Shown here piece by piece: positions 1 through 6,010 of a stretch of 15,170 bases of DNA; the stretch's first letter is position 1; each line of letters opens with the position of its first letter. Position numbers and translations under genes: made by a program. Under the pieces are notes generated by a model. The model was given only the letters and a program-made list of their open reading frames with translations. It searched no databases and was not told the origin of the DNA. This DNA is from an uncultured Eubacteriales bacterium. GTDB taxonomy: Bacteria > Bacillota > Clostridia > Oscillospirales > Ruminococcaceae. The DNA lies in assembly GCA_959605275.1 (NCBI GenBank), contig CAUHFD010000044.1, positions 1-15,170 on the forward strand. The letters run 5' to 3'.

Positions 1-174
1 AACGGTGTATTCAACTGCTTCCCGTTCTGTTTTAGAAGCATTTAAAAATGCTTTGTAGTCTTCGCAGAAGGCATCTGCCTTTGACAGTTCTGCATCGTCG
101 AGCAGTAATCCTCCATTTTTACGGTCAATAAATAATTTTTCTTTTAATGTATTGCCCACACTGTTTTTATCCAT
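1..174 (-). CDS. M18 family aminopeptidase, N-terminal fragment (gene runs off the window)
   Basis: This is the first 58 codons of a gene that continues beyond base 1. The peptide has the character of the N-terminus of clostridial M18 (aspartyl-type) zinc aminopeptidases: a Lys/Glu-rich start, then a helix ending in FCEDYKAFLNASKTEREAVEY. The pattern of a 'YK.FL...KTEREAV' stretch before the metal-binding core is familiar from that family. M18 enzymes are cytoplasmic, form large oligomers and remove N-terminal residues from peptides using two metal ions. The catalytic residues lie outside the window, so the call rests on the N-terminus alone. The ATG at 174 is chosen because an AAAGGA sits 11 nt upstream. 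It is the last visible gene of the prfA operon, 72 nt after the lytic transglycosylase. Confidence 0.7.
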   Translation of the reverse strand, partial: MDKNSVGNTLKEKLFIDRKNGGLLLDDAELSKADAFCEDYKAFLNASKTEREAVEYTV

Positions 175-200
175 AATAATCAGAATCCTTTCTGTGCAGA

Positions 201-244
201 ATGTGTTTGCGAGGTTCTTGTTTTAAGAGCCCATGCAAACACAT
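201..244. repeat. Stem-loop between the lytic transglycosylase and aminopeptidase genes
   Basis: A 10-bp perfect outer stem (201-210 with 235-244) encloses a 7-bp inner stem with one G-T pair (213-219 with 225-231) and a 5-nt loop. A T-rich stretch follows it only on the plus strand, where there is no gene to terminate. On the minus strand, the transcribed direction, no U tract follows. It may reduce read-through, or stabilise or process the mRNA between the two genes. Confidence 0.5.
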
Positions 245-246
245 TT

Positions 247-819
247 TTAATTTTTATAAAGCTTGGTATACATTTTGTATGCTTTGTTAATACTGCTGAC
301 GTATTTTTTGGTATCCTCATAGGGAATCGTATGGATGGTTTTTCCATCGTCGGAATATTTAGAATTATTCAGCCATTTTTGTACGTTGCTTCTACCGGCG
401 TGGTATGCCATTACTGCCACATCCCGATCTCCGAATTCCTCCAACAATAAAGACAGCATATAAGTACCGTATTGGATATTGATTTCGGGATCAAATACAT
501 TTTCTTCGTAAGATAATTCTCTTTGATCTTTCATTCGATATTTAATCCAGTCAAAGGTATCCGGCATTAACTGCATCAAGCCGGAGGCACCGAGATGGGA
601 AACAGCATTCGGATCAAAACGGCTTTCCGCATAGATGACGGCATAAATAAAATGTTTGTCCATGTCATATTCTTCGGCATACTGTTCCACATATTCGGTA
701 AATCCGATAGGATAAAGCTTTTTCAGAATGTAATTGGGCAGAAAAGCCAATCCTACTACCGTCAAAACGAGAAAAATAAATAGAATAAATATTCCGGTTT
801 TCTTTTTTGATTTAGCCAT
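247..819 (-). CDS. Membrane-anchored lytic transglycosylase (SLT domain)
   Basis: The 190-residue protein has a basic N-terminus (MAKSKKK), one hydrophobic segment at about residues 8-27 that would anchor it in the membrane, and an SLT (soluble lytic transglycosylase-like, Slt70 C-terminal type) domain from about 40 to 185. The catalytic glutamate is E65 in the AESRF motif. It is followed by GASGLMQLMP (77-86) and by AYHAG (138-142), a variant of the family's usual AYNAG. Such enzymes cleave the MurNAc-GlcNAc bond of peptidoglycan non-hydrolytically, leaving 1,6-anhydroMurNAc ends. The start codon overlaps the coaE stop by 8 bp, with GGAGGG just upstream inside coaE, so translation is probably coupled. 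Its specific role (growth, sporulation or secretion) cannot be read from the sequence. Confidence 0.9.
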   Translation of the reverse strand: MAKSKKKTGIFILFIFLVLTVVGLAFLPNYILKKLYPIGFTEYVEQYAEEYDMDKHFIYAVIYAESRFDPNAVSHLGASGLMQLMPDTFDWIKYRMKDQRELSYEENVFDPEINIQYGTYMLSLLLEEFGDRDVAVMAYHAGRSNVQKWLNNSKYSDDGKTIHTIPYEDTKKYVSSINKAYKMYTKLYKN

Positions 820-1429
820 AATCCCTCCTGTTGCGGTAGTTTCGGAGTTCCGATATCAGTTCTTGTATTTGCCGTTTTAGTTCCGTAAGACTGCCTATGT
901 TTTTGATGATATAGTCGGAACGCTGGATATAAAATTCATTAGGATACTGAGAACGCAATCGGCTGATTGCCATGGCTTCTTCTATATTATCTCGCTCCGT
1001 GATTCTTTTTATGCGGAGGGAATCATTTGAGATTACGCTAACCGTACAATCACAGAGTGAATCGGCGCCGCTTTCAAATAAGGTAGGAGCATCCAATACC
1101 ACAAAATCGGATCCGCTTGCTTGATATTGATTGAGTAAATCTTTAATGTCTGTCGTAATTTGCGGGTACATAATGCTGTTTAGTTTGTCAAGTTTCTTTT
1201 TGTCGTGAAAGACAATATCTGCCAATACACGGCGATTCAGCGTTCCATCAATTCCCCGTACTGTTTCACCAAAGGTTTCAATAATAGCGTTCAGACAAGG
1301 GGAACCGATGCGGACAACATCGCGTGCGATGGAATCACAGTTGATCACATCAAATCCCTGTTCCTGCAGCATTTGTGAGACAGTGGATTTTCCACTGCCG
1401 GACGATCCGGTAAGACCGATTACGAACAT
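812..1429 (-). CDS. coaE: Dephospho-CoA kinase
   Basis: The enzyme phosphorylates the 3'-hydroxyl of dephospho-CoA with ATP, the last step of coenzyme A synthesis in the cytoplasm. The 205-residue protein begins FVIGLTGSSGSGKST, a Walker A P-loop (residues 8-15). D32 in the NCDSIARD motif is the expected catalytic aspartate. The family's 'D.P.LFE' segment appears as DAPTLFESG (113-121), and an Arg-rich lid follows (about 139-158). An open frame extends 21 codons further upstream into the sua5 gene, but the ATG at 1429 is preferred: a GGAAGGAG lies about 9 nt upstream and the P-loop then falls at the usual distance from the start. It begins 7 nt after the sua5 stop codon and overlaps the next gene by 8 bp, so the three genes are co-transcribed. 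Confidence 0.95.
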   Translation of the reverse strand: MFVIGLTGSSGSGKSTVSQMLQEQGFDVINCDSIARDVVRIGSPCLNAIIETFGETVRGIDGTLNRRVLADIVFHDKKKLDKLNSIMYPQITTDIKDLLNQYQASGSDFVVLDAPTLFESGADSLCDCTVSVISNDSLRIKRITERDNIEEAMAISRLRSQYPNEFYIQRSDYIIKNIGSLTELKRQIQELISELRNYRNRRDYG

Positions 1430-1436
1430 AGAACAA

Positions 1437-2504
1437 TCACTCCTTCCGGGTTGTAGACCCTGGTTTTGGTTTGCCGACACAGATGACGTCAAATCCTGCG
1501 GCGCGCAGCAAGCGATTGTATACTGCCAATCCTACGCCGTCTTTTTCCGGACAACGTGCGTAAACGAGTTTGGCATTCAGGTCATCCAATTTGCGCAAGC
1601 TTGCAAACAATCCATGCGCCTGGGAAAGCCCGTCATGCAATACACCGTACGATAAAGAAGGAATAGAAACCAAAGACTCTTCTCCGTCAAAGAGTAATGC
1701 GTAAGTATCTTTTTTATCAGAAGAGGAATGGTTGTTTACATAATCGGCAAATTCTTCTTTGTTGCCCTCCAAGATAATGACCTTTGCTTGGGGGGCATAA
1801 TGTTTATATTTCATTCCGGGTGAAGATACTTTCACATCATTTGCAATCATATGCAGTACGCCGTTATCAATTTCTACGTTTTCCACACAGGAACGCAGCA
1901 TGGATACCGTAATGCCACCGGGGCGCAGAAGACGGACGCGGTTTTCATAAACCAATATCACTGTGGATTCTACGCCGATTTCGCATTCACCGCCGTTGAT
2001 AATGAACGGAATGCGCCCGTCCATGTCTCTCAGCACATGTTCGGCAGTAGTGGGACTGGGGCTGCCGGATAAGTTTGCAGAAGGAGCGGCAAGCGGAAAT
2101 CCGCAGGCGTGGATGATTTGGCGGGCAACGGGATGAGAAGGCATACGAACTGCGACAGTATCTAAGTTGCCGGTTGTTTCCATTGGGATACGGTCGGATT
2201 TCGGCAATATCATGGTCAAAGGACCGGGCCAAAACTTTTCCGCAAGCTTTTTGGCGGTATCCGGTATAGTCAAAACCAGTTCCGGAAGCATTTCCATCCT
2301 GTCAATATGAACGATCAAGGGATTGTCCTGCGGACGTCCCTTTGCGAGAAATATTTTTTTTATTGCGTCGGGTTTATAAGCGTCGGCGGCTAAACCGTAA
2401 ACGGTTTCGGTGGGAATGCCGACTACTTCGCCAGCTTGAAGGAGCACAGCCGCTTTTTTAATTTGTTCTGTATCAGGCGGAACAATGATGGTATGAAACG
2501 CCAT
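1437..2504 (-). CDS. sua5: Threonylcarbamoyl-AMP synthase (Sua5/YwlC type)
   Basis: The protein makes L-threonylcarbamoyl-AMP from threonine, bicarbonate and ATP, the first step of t6A modification at position 37 of ANN-decoding tRNAs. At 355 residues it is the long, two-domain Sua5 form. The YrdC/TsaC domain occupies about residues 10-200, with PTETVYGLAADA (31-42), the K-x-R motif in AKGRPQDNPL (54-63) and SANLSGSPSPT (142-152). The linker SPGMKYKHYAP (228-238) leads to the C-terminal Sua5 domain, ending near GLAVYNRLLRAAGF. The start at 2504 has AGAAAGGAAAG upstream. The neighbouring prfA matches the familiar prfA-ywlC order of Firmicutes, although prmC, often found between or beside them, is not in the window. 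Confidence 0.95.
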   Translation of the reverse strand: MAFHTIIVPPDTEQIKKAAVLLQAGEVVGIPTETVYGLAADAYKPDAIKKIFLAKGRPQDNPLIVHIDRMEMLPELVLTIPDTAKKLAEKFWPGPLTMILPKSDRIPMETTGNLDTVAVRMPSHPVARQIIHACGFPLAAPSANLSGSPSPTTAEHVLRDMDGRIPFIINGGECEIGVESTVILVYENRVRLLRPGGITVSMLRSCVENVEIDNGVLHMIANDVKVSSPGMKYKHYAPQAKVIILEGNKEEFADYVNNHSSSDKKDTYALLFDGEESLVSIPSLSYGVLHDGLSQAHGLFASLRKLDDLNAKLVYARCPEKDGVGLAVYNRLLRAAGFDVICVGKPKPGSTTRKE

Positions 2505-2556
2505 GGATAAGACTTTCCTTTCTCGGGATATATCGTCATTTCATTGACTGGAGATT

Positions 2557-3627
2557 TTATTCTTCCGCAGACAGTTTAGCTGCTTGATCAGCCGTAACCA
2601 ATGCGTCGATTAGCTCATCCAGATTGCCGTTGAGATTTTCCTCCAGCCGGTATAGGGTTAATCCGATACGATGGTCGGTTAATCGCCCTTGCGGAAAATT
2701 GTAGGTACGGATTCGCTCGGAGCGATCTCCGGTGCCGACCTGAGATTTTCGCTCAGAAGCAATCTTTTCGTTGTGTTCCCGCATTTTCGCTTCATATAAA
2801 CGGGAACGGAGGATTTTCATGGCTTTATCTTTGTTTTTATACTGACTGCGCTCGTCCTGGCACTCGACGACTACGCCGGTAGGCAGATGGGTGATACGAA
2901 TGGCAGATTCGGTTTTATTGACGTGCTGTCCGCCGGCTCCTCCGGCACGGTAGGTATCAATTTGTAAGTCAGTCGGATTGATTTCAAATTCCACCTCTTC
3001 CGCTTCCGGCAATACTGCGACGGTAACGGTGGAAGTGTGGATTCTGCCGCTTGATTCGGTTTCCGGAACGCGCTGTACGCGATGCACGCCGCTTTCAAAT
3101 TTCAATCTGGAATAAGCGCCTTCTCCCTCTATGCTGAAACTGATTTCTTTAATACCACCTAACTCAGTGGCATTTAAATTCAGCACTTCTGTTTTCCAGC
3201 CTTTGGATTCTGCGTACATGGAATACATGCGAAACAGGCTGTTGGCGAATAAAGCGGCTTCCTCTCCGCCGGCACCGCCGCGGATCTCAACAATAACGTT
3301 TTTCTCATCATTGGGATCGGTAGGAAGCAGTAAAATCCGAATCTCATTCGTGAGATTTTCCATTTTTTCTTTACTTTCTTCGTATTCTTCCTGCACGACT
3401 TCCTTAAAATCTTTGTCCAAACCGCCATTGTCTAATAACTCCTTGGCTTCCTGAAAATTATTCTGTGCTTTTACATACTCCCGATATTTTTCGATCAGCG
3501 GAGATAATGTTTTATATTCTTTCATTAAGTTTTTATATTGTTCATTGTCACTGATTATGTCGGGATCCATTAATTTTTGATTGATTTCTTCAAATTTTAT
3601 TTCTGCATTTTTTAATTTATCAAACAT
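2557..3627 (-). CDS. prfA: Peptide chain release factor 1
   Basis: RF1 recognises UAA and UAG in the ribosomal A site and triggers release of the finished peptide. The 356-residue protein has the standard class I architecture: an N-terminal helical domain (about 1-100), the stop-codon-reading motif P-x-T as PET at 188-190, and the GGQ peptidyl-tRNA hydrolysis motif at 232-234 in AGGAGGQHVNKTESA. P-x-T, rather than the S-P-F of RF2, identifies RF1. The frame is open for 32 codons further upstream, but the ATG at 3627 is preferred: AAGGATGG lies upstream and the protein then has normal family length, beginning MFDKLKNAE. It follows the DUF951 gene by about 150 nt and is followed by sua5 after 52 nt. 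Confidence 0.97.
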   Translation of the reverse strand: MFDKLKNAEIKFEEINQKLMDPDIISDNEQYKNLMKEYKTLSPLIEKYREYVKAQNNFQEAKELLDNGGLDKDFKEVVQEEYEESKEKMENLTNEIRILLLPTDPNDEKNVIVEIRGGAGGEEAALFANSLFRMYSMYAESKGWKTEVLNLNATELGGIKEISFSIEGEGAYSRLKFESGVHRVQRVPETESSGRIHTSTVTVAVLPEAEEVEFEINPTDLQIDTYRAGGAGGQHVNKTESAIRITHLPTGVVVECQDERSQYKNKDKAMKILRSRLYEAKMREHNEKIASERKSQVGTGDRSERIRTYNFPQGRLTDHRIGLTLYRLEENLNGNLDELIDALVTADQAAKLSAEE

Positions 3628-3767
3628 CTTATTGCCATCCTTACTAATCGTTTTAAAGTATTTTATGAAGAGACTGCCGCGCTGATGTGACTGGGAATCT
3701 TTTTTATCTGAGACTCGTATCACACAGCCGGTTGCCGACAGTCATAGGATTGATTTTAATAAATATA

Positions 3768-3783
3768 TAGCCCCGAAAGGCTA
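3768..3783 (-). terminator. Small hairpin at the end of the DUF951 gene
   Basis: A 5-bp stem (3768-3772 with 3779-3783) overlaps the stop codon of the DUF951 gene, and the minus-strand transcript then reads into a T/A-rich run (TATATTTATT). It is at best a weak or partial terminator, so part of prfA expression may come from read-through. No convincing separate promoter for prfA was found in 3628-3767. Confidence 0.3.
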
Positions 3784-3960
3784 ACCGCGTATGATTTTTT
3801 TAATATTTTTCTCGACTTTTGCGCGGGGAAGCATCACTTGCCTGCCGCATTTGACGCATTTGATTTTAAAATCCATACCGACTCGTAAGACAAGAAAATT
3901 ATATTCGCCGCAAGGATGGCTTTTTTTCATCTGCAAAATATCGCCTACCTGAACATCCAA
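3781..3960 (-). CDS. DUF951 family protein, start at TTG
   Basis: This 59-residue protein matches the pattern of DUF951, a small conserved Firmicutes family of unknown function: an initial VQVGDILQMKKSHPCG, then LRVGMDFKIKC, then CGRQVMLPRAKVEK. Three cysteines (one in HPCG, two in KCVKCG) suggest a small metal-binding or zinc-ribbon-like fold, but this is inference. An ATG-led frame begins 11 codons earlier at 3993. The TTG at 3960 is preferred because a perfect AGGAGG sits 8 nt before it, inside that extension, and because family members begin at the equivalent of VQVGD. It heads the prfA operon behind a long structured leader. Confidence 0.85.
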   Translation of the reverse strand: MDVQVGDILQMKKSHPCGEYNFLVLRVGMDFKIKCVKCGRQVMLPRAKVEKNIKKIIRG

Positions 3961-4162
3961 AGAAATAACCTCCTGTCTTTTTATTGTAATCATTTACCGC
4001 TTATCCGTATGAAAAGCTGCCTGTGACGCTTTTCATACTATAAAATAGATGTAAGCGGTAAGTTGAAACGGTGCCGCGCATCCGGGCGGCAGACGGTCAT
4101 CGCATACGACCGTCATTTTAACTTATCCGTATTAAAAGCTGCCTGTGACAGCTTTTAATACT
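3961..4162 (-). promoter_or_regulatory. Long, highly structured 5' leader of the DUF951-prfA operon
   Basis: Transcription from the -10 box at 4163-4168 would give a leader of about 195 nt. It contains, in transcript order: a 13-bp perfect hairpin (4149-4161 with 4129-4141, 7-nt loop), a 7-bp hairpin (4108-4114 with 4092-4098), a 6-bp GC-rich hairpin (4086-4091 with 4072-4077), and a 9-bp outer stem (4052-4060 with 3995-4003) enclosing an 11-bp hairpin (4028-4038 with 4007-4017). The two long hairpins are copies of one element. The TTG start and its AGGAGG (3969-3974) follow. No known riboswitch class was recognised. This also accounts for most of the 342-base gap between 3960 and 4303. Confidence 0.55.
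4000..4042. repeat. Hairpin repeat, copy 1
   Basis: It shares its layout with copy 2 at 4122-4165: a common CTTATCCGTAT flank, a long stem, a loop region containing GCCTGTGAC, and an ATACTAT tail. The stem is 11 bp (4007-4017 with 4028-4038). At the fifth stem position this copy has a G-C pair where copy 2 has T-A. That paired change keeps the stem intact and argues that the RNA or DNA structure matters. Confidence 0.65.
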
Positions 4163-4165
4163 ATT
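4122..4165. repeat. Hairpin repeat, copy 2
   Basis: This is the second copy of the element at 4000-4042, in the same orientation and 122 bp away. Its perfect 13-bp stem (4129-4141 with 4149-4161) is two pairs longer than in copy 1, and the loop is 7 nt. It starts immediately downstream (minus strand) of the TATAAT box at 4163-4168, so the transcript would begin inside it. Confidence 0.65.
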
Positions 4166-4171
4166 ATACCA
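4163..4171 (-). promoter_or_regulatory. Probable extended -10 promoter of the DUF951-prfA operon
   Basis: Read on the minus strand, the sequence is TGGTATAAT, a perfect TATAAT box with the TGN extension of an extended -10 promoter. The only -35 candidate is TTGCCT, 18 nt upstream, which matches the consensus in its first half only. Transcription would start near 4156 and run into the operon. Confidence 0.5.
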
Positions 4172-4302
4172 CTATTTACCGAAAAAAGGCAAATAAATTA
4201 TATGATAGACAGAAAAAATCAGCAAAAACTATTGATGTAAATTGTGTAGCAGATGATTTTTGTCAGAATAATCAAGAAAATAAAAGAAGGAGTATAAAAA
4301 GC

Positions 4303-4668
4303 ATGGGAAAGATTGTATTTGCAGAATTTGGGAGCATGGATTTTGCTGAAATAGCAGCCAGAAATGTTCGTCATAAATTTGAAGGGATTTCTAAAATCAA
4401 AATTAAATATAAGCATCTGGACAAGGATGGATATAATGATATGGAATATGTGATTTTGCCTCCGTCATCTTTTACAAACGGCAGTTTCGGTACCGGTTTT
4501 CCGCAGTCATATACCGCCGTATCCTATCATGTGGATCGGGAACCAAGTAACTTGAATCAAACCAGTTCCGTTTCGGTTTATGCAGATAATACGGTTGCAG
4601 GTCGGGTGGCAAGCTATTTAAGAGGACTTGGAGGGCTGGGTGTAAAAATATCCTCTGAAAATCAATAA
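4303..4668 (+). CDS. Conserved-looking hypothetical protein
   Basis: No function was recognised for this 121-residue protein. It has no signal peptide, membrane segment or cysteine, and looks soluble and cytoplasmic. The N-terminal half (to about 50) has alternating strands and helices, with MGKIVFAEFG and a helix rich in Ala/Arg. The middle is Ser/Thr/Asn/Gly-rich and probably loop-forming. The C-terminus VYADNTVAGRVASYLRGLGG followed by VKI resembles a small alpha/beta domain ending, seen in several uncharacterised Firmicutes proteins. AGAAGGAG lies 10 nt before the ATG. It is divergent from the DUF951-prfA operon and upstream of the S1-domain gene on the same strand. The strong ribosome binding site and ordinary composition support a real gene. 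Confidence 0.75.
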   Translation: MGKIVFAEFGSMDFAEIAARNVRHKFEGISKIKIKYKHLDKDGYNDMEYVILPPSSFTNGSFGTGFPQSYTAVSYHVDREPSNLNQTSSVSVYADNTVAGRVASYLRGLGGLGVKISSENQ

Positions 4669-4739
4669 GATACCAGAATATAAAAAACAACCTCCTCATA
4701 TATTGTAGAGTATGGAAAAGAAAAGCCGTTTCAACCGAA

Positions 4740-4773
4740 TTTTAAGGTGTCAACTTGAAAAACCACCTTAAAA
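4740..4773 (+). repeat. Stem-loop upstream of the S1-domain gene
   Basis: A perfect 10-bp inverted repeat (4740-4749 with 4764-4773) surrounds a 14-nt loop. Its arms are TTTTAAGGTG and the complement. No U tract follows on either strand, so it is not a typical intrinsic terminator. It lies in the leader of the S1-domain gene and could affect stability or attenuation. Confidence 0.4.
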
Positions 4774-4861
4774 AGACAGGACAGAAAAAGTGTTAGATAT
4801 GCAAAGGTACGCTGTTCATAAAACCGCGGAAGGAATGGCTGTAAAAAATGGAGGTTTTAAA

Positions 4862-5791
4862 ATGTCATTGTATTGTCCGGAAGGAACGCTGATTGAAACA
4901 GAGGAAAATAAAAACAGTCTGAAAAGCCTTTCTGCGATACGCGGTTGTATTGCAGGCGGAAAAATTTTGGAAGCTCTCGCAGTAGTATGTGATAATGAGC
5001 ACAATCTGATTGTTGATTTAGGATGTATGCGGGGAGTGATTTATCGCAGTGAAGGGGCTATTGGTATCTCGGATGGTTCTGTCAGAGATATTGCCATTAT
5101 TTCAAGGGTAAATAAGCCGGTTTGCTTTAAAGTAATAGATATTATTACCGATGAATACGGTAAGGAGATTGCCGTATTATCTCGTCGTTTGGCACAGGAA
5201 GAATGTATGCGGCAGTATATCTCTAATTTAAAAGTTGGAGATATCATTTCCGCTAAAGTAACTCATCTGGAAACGTTCGGCAGTTTTGTAGACATCGGAT
5301 GCGGCATTTCCTCTTTGATACCGATTGATGCGGCTTCCGTTTCCAGAATTTCACATCCGAGAGACCGTTTTACAGTCGGGCAGAACATCCGCGCGGTGGT
5401 CAGGACGATTGATGCGCAAAACAGAATTTCATTAACGCATAAAGAATTACTGGGAAATTGGCAGGAAAATGCTGCACTTTTTTCTGCCGGAGAAACGGTA
5501 GCAGGGACAATACGTTCGATTGAAGAATATGGCATATTTGTCGAACTGACACCGAATCTTGCCGGTCTGGCCGAGCTGAAGGATAATGTAAAAATAGGGC
5601 AACAGGCAAGTGTTTACATAAAAAGTTTAATTCCGGAAAAAATGAAAGTAAAATTGATTATTGTGGATGCTTTTGATGCGGCATACCAACCGGCAGAATA
5701 TAAGTATTTTTTAACAGAAGGGCATATAGATAAATGGCGCTATTCTCCGCCGGAAAGCGCTCGAATTGTAGAAACGGTATTTCAGGAATAA
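4862..5791 (+). CDS. S1 RNA-binding domain protein
   Basis: The 309-residue protein has two clear S1 (OB-fold) RNA-binding domains. One covers about 122-195 (VGDIISAKVTHLETFGSFVDIG, ending in RISLTHKE). The other covers about 207-268 (GETVAGTIRSIEEYGIFVEL, ending in KVKLIIVD). A degenerate S1-like unit at about 33-110 (NLIVDLGCMRGVI) precedes them. It resembles the short S1-like proteins of Clostridia rather than the six-domain ribosomal S1, so a role in mRNA binding or translation is inferred, not shown. The frame stays open up to a GTG at 4790 and an ATG at 4799. The ATG at 4862 is preferred because GGAGG lies 7 nt before it and the protein then begins SLYCPEGTL, as I recall for the family. 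Those upstream starts cannot be excluded. Confidence 0.85.
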   Translation: MSLYCPEGTLIETEENKNSLKSLSAIRGCIAGGKILEALAVVCDNEHNLIVDLGCMRGVIYRSEGAIGISDGSVRDIAIISRVNKPVCFKVIDIITDEYGKEIAVLSRRLAQEECMRQYISNLKVGDIISAKVTHLETFGSFVDIGCGISSLIPIDAASVSRISHPRDRFTVGQNIRAVVRTIDAQNRISLTHKELLGNWQENAALFSAGETVAGTIRSIEEYGIFVELTPNLAGLAELKDNVKIGQQASVYIKSLIPEKMKVKLIIVDAFDAAYQPAEYKYFLTEGHIDKWRYSPPESARIVETVFQE

Positions 5792-5804
5792 CGAAAGTGG
5801 CAGT

Positions 5805-5836
5805 ATGAACTGTCCGATCACTATCGGACGGTTCAT
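5805..5836 (+). terminator. Probable terminator after the S1-domain gene
   Basis: A 14-bp stem with one G-T pair (5805-5818 with 5823-5836) and a 4-nt CACT loop lies 13 nt after the S1 gene stop codon. Only a short T run follows (TTTGCTG), so termination may be incomplete. Confidence 0.55.
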
Positions 5837-5892
5837 TTGCTGCACAATGGATAAAGAAAATGTTTGACCATAGTGAAAAAGGAAAGGTGCTT

Positions 5893-5918
5893 AGTGTGAA
5901 AATATTATTTTTCACACT
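5893..5918 (+). repeat. 10-bp hairpin ahead of the hydrolase leader
   Basis: The arms AGTGTGAAAA and TTTTCACACT pair perfectly across a 6-nt loop. The hairpin sits directly before the branched structure at 5921-5986 and may be part of the same folded leader, or may be a terminator-like element, since the stem ends in A/U pairs. Confidence 0.5.
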
Positions 5919-5920
5919 CC

Positions 5921-5986
5921 ATTTGTTCCTTTTTGCCCTTAAACGCTCGGGCATAATATTGCACAAAGTGCAATACCGGAACAAAT
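5921..5986 (+). promoter_or_regulatory. Predicted three-way junction RNA upstream of the GHL10 hydrolase
   Basis: A 9-bp closing stem (5921-5929 with 5978-5986) encloses two hairpins: TGCCC with GGGCA (5934-5938, 5949-5953; 10-nt loop) and TATTGCAC with GTGCAATA (5957-5964, 5968-5975; AAA loop). All three stems are perfectly paired. The structure ends a few bases before the AAAGGA ribosome binding site of the next gene. No known riboswitch class was recognised. A regulatory leader is inferred from this position and the nested pairing. Confidence 0.5.
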
Positions 5987-6010
5987 TCAAAAAAAGGAAT
6001 GGTGATTGAA

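Noticed and set aside
3628..3723. N-terminal extension of prfA upstream of 3627
   Set aside because: The 32 extra residues are not like RF1, and the ATG at 3627 has a good AAGGATGG.
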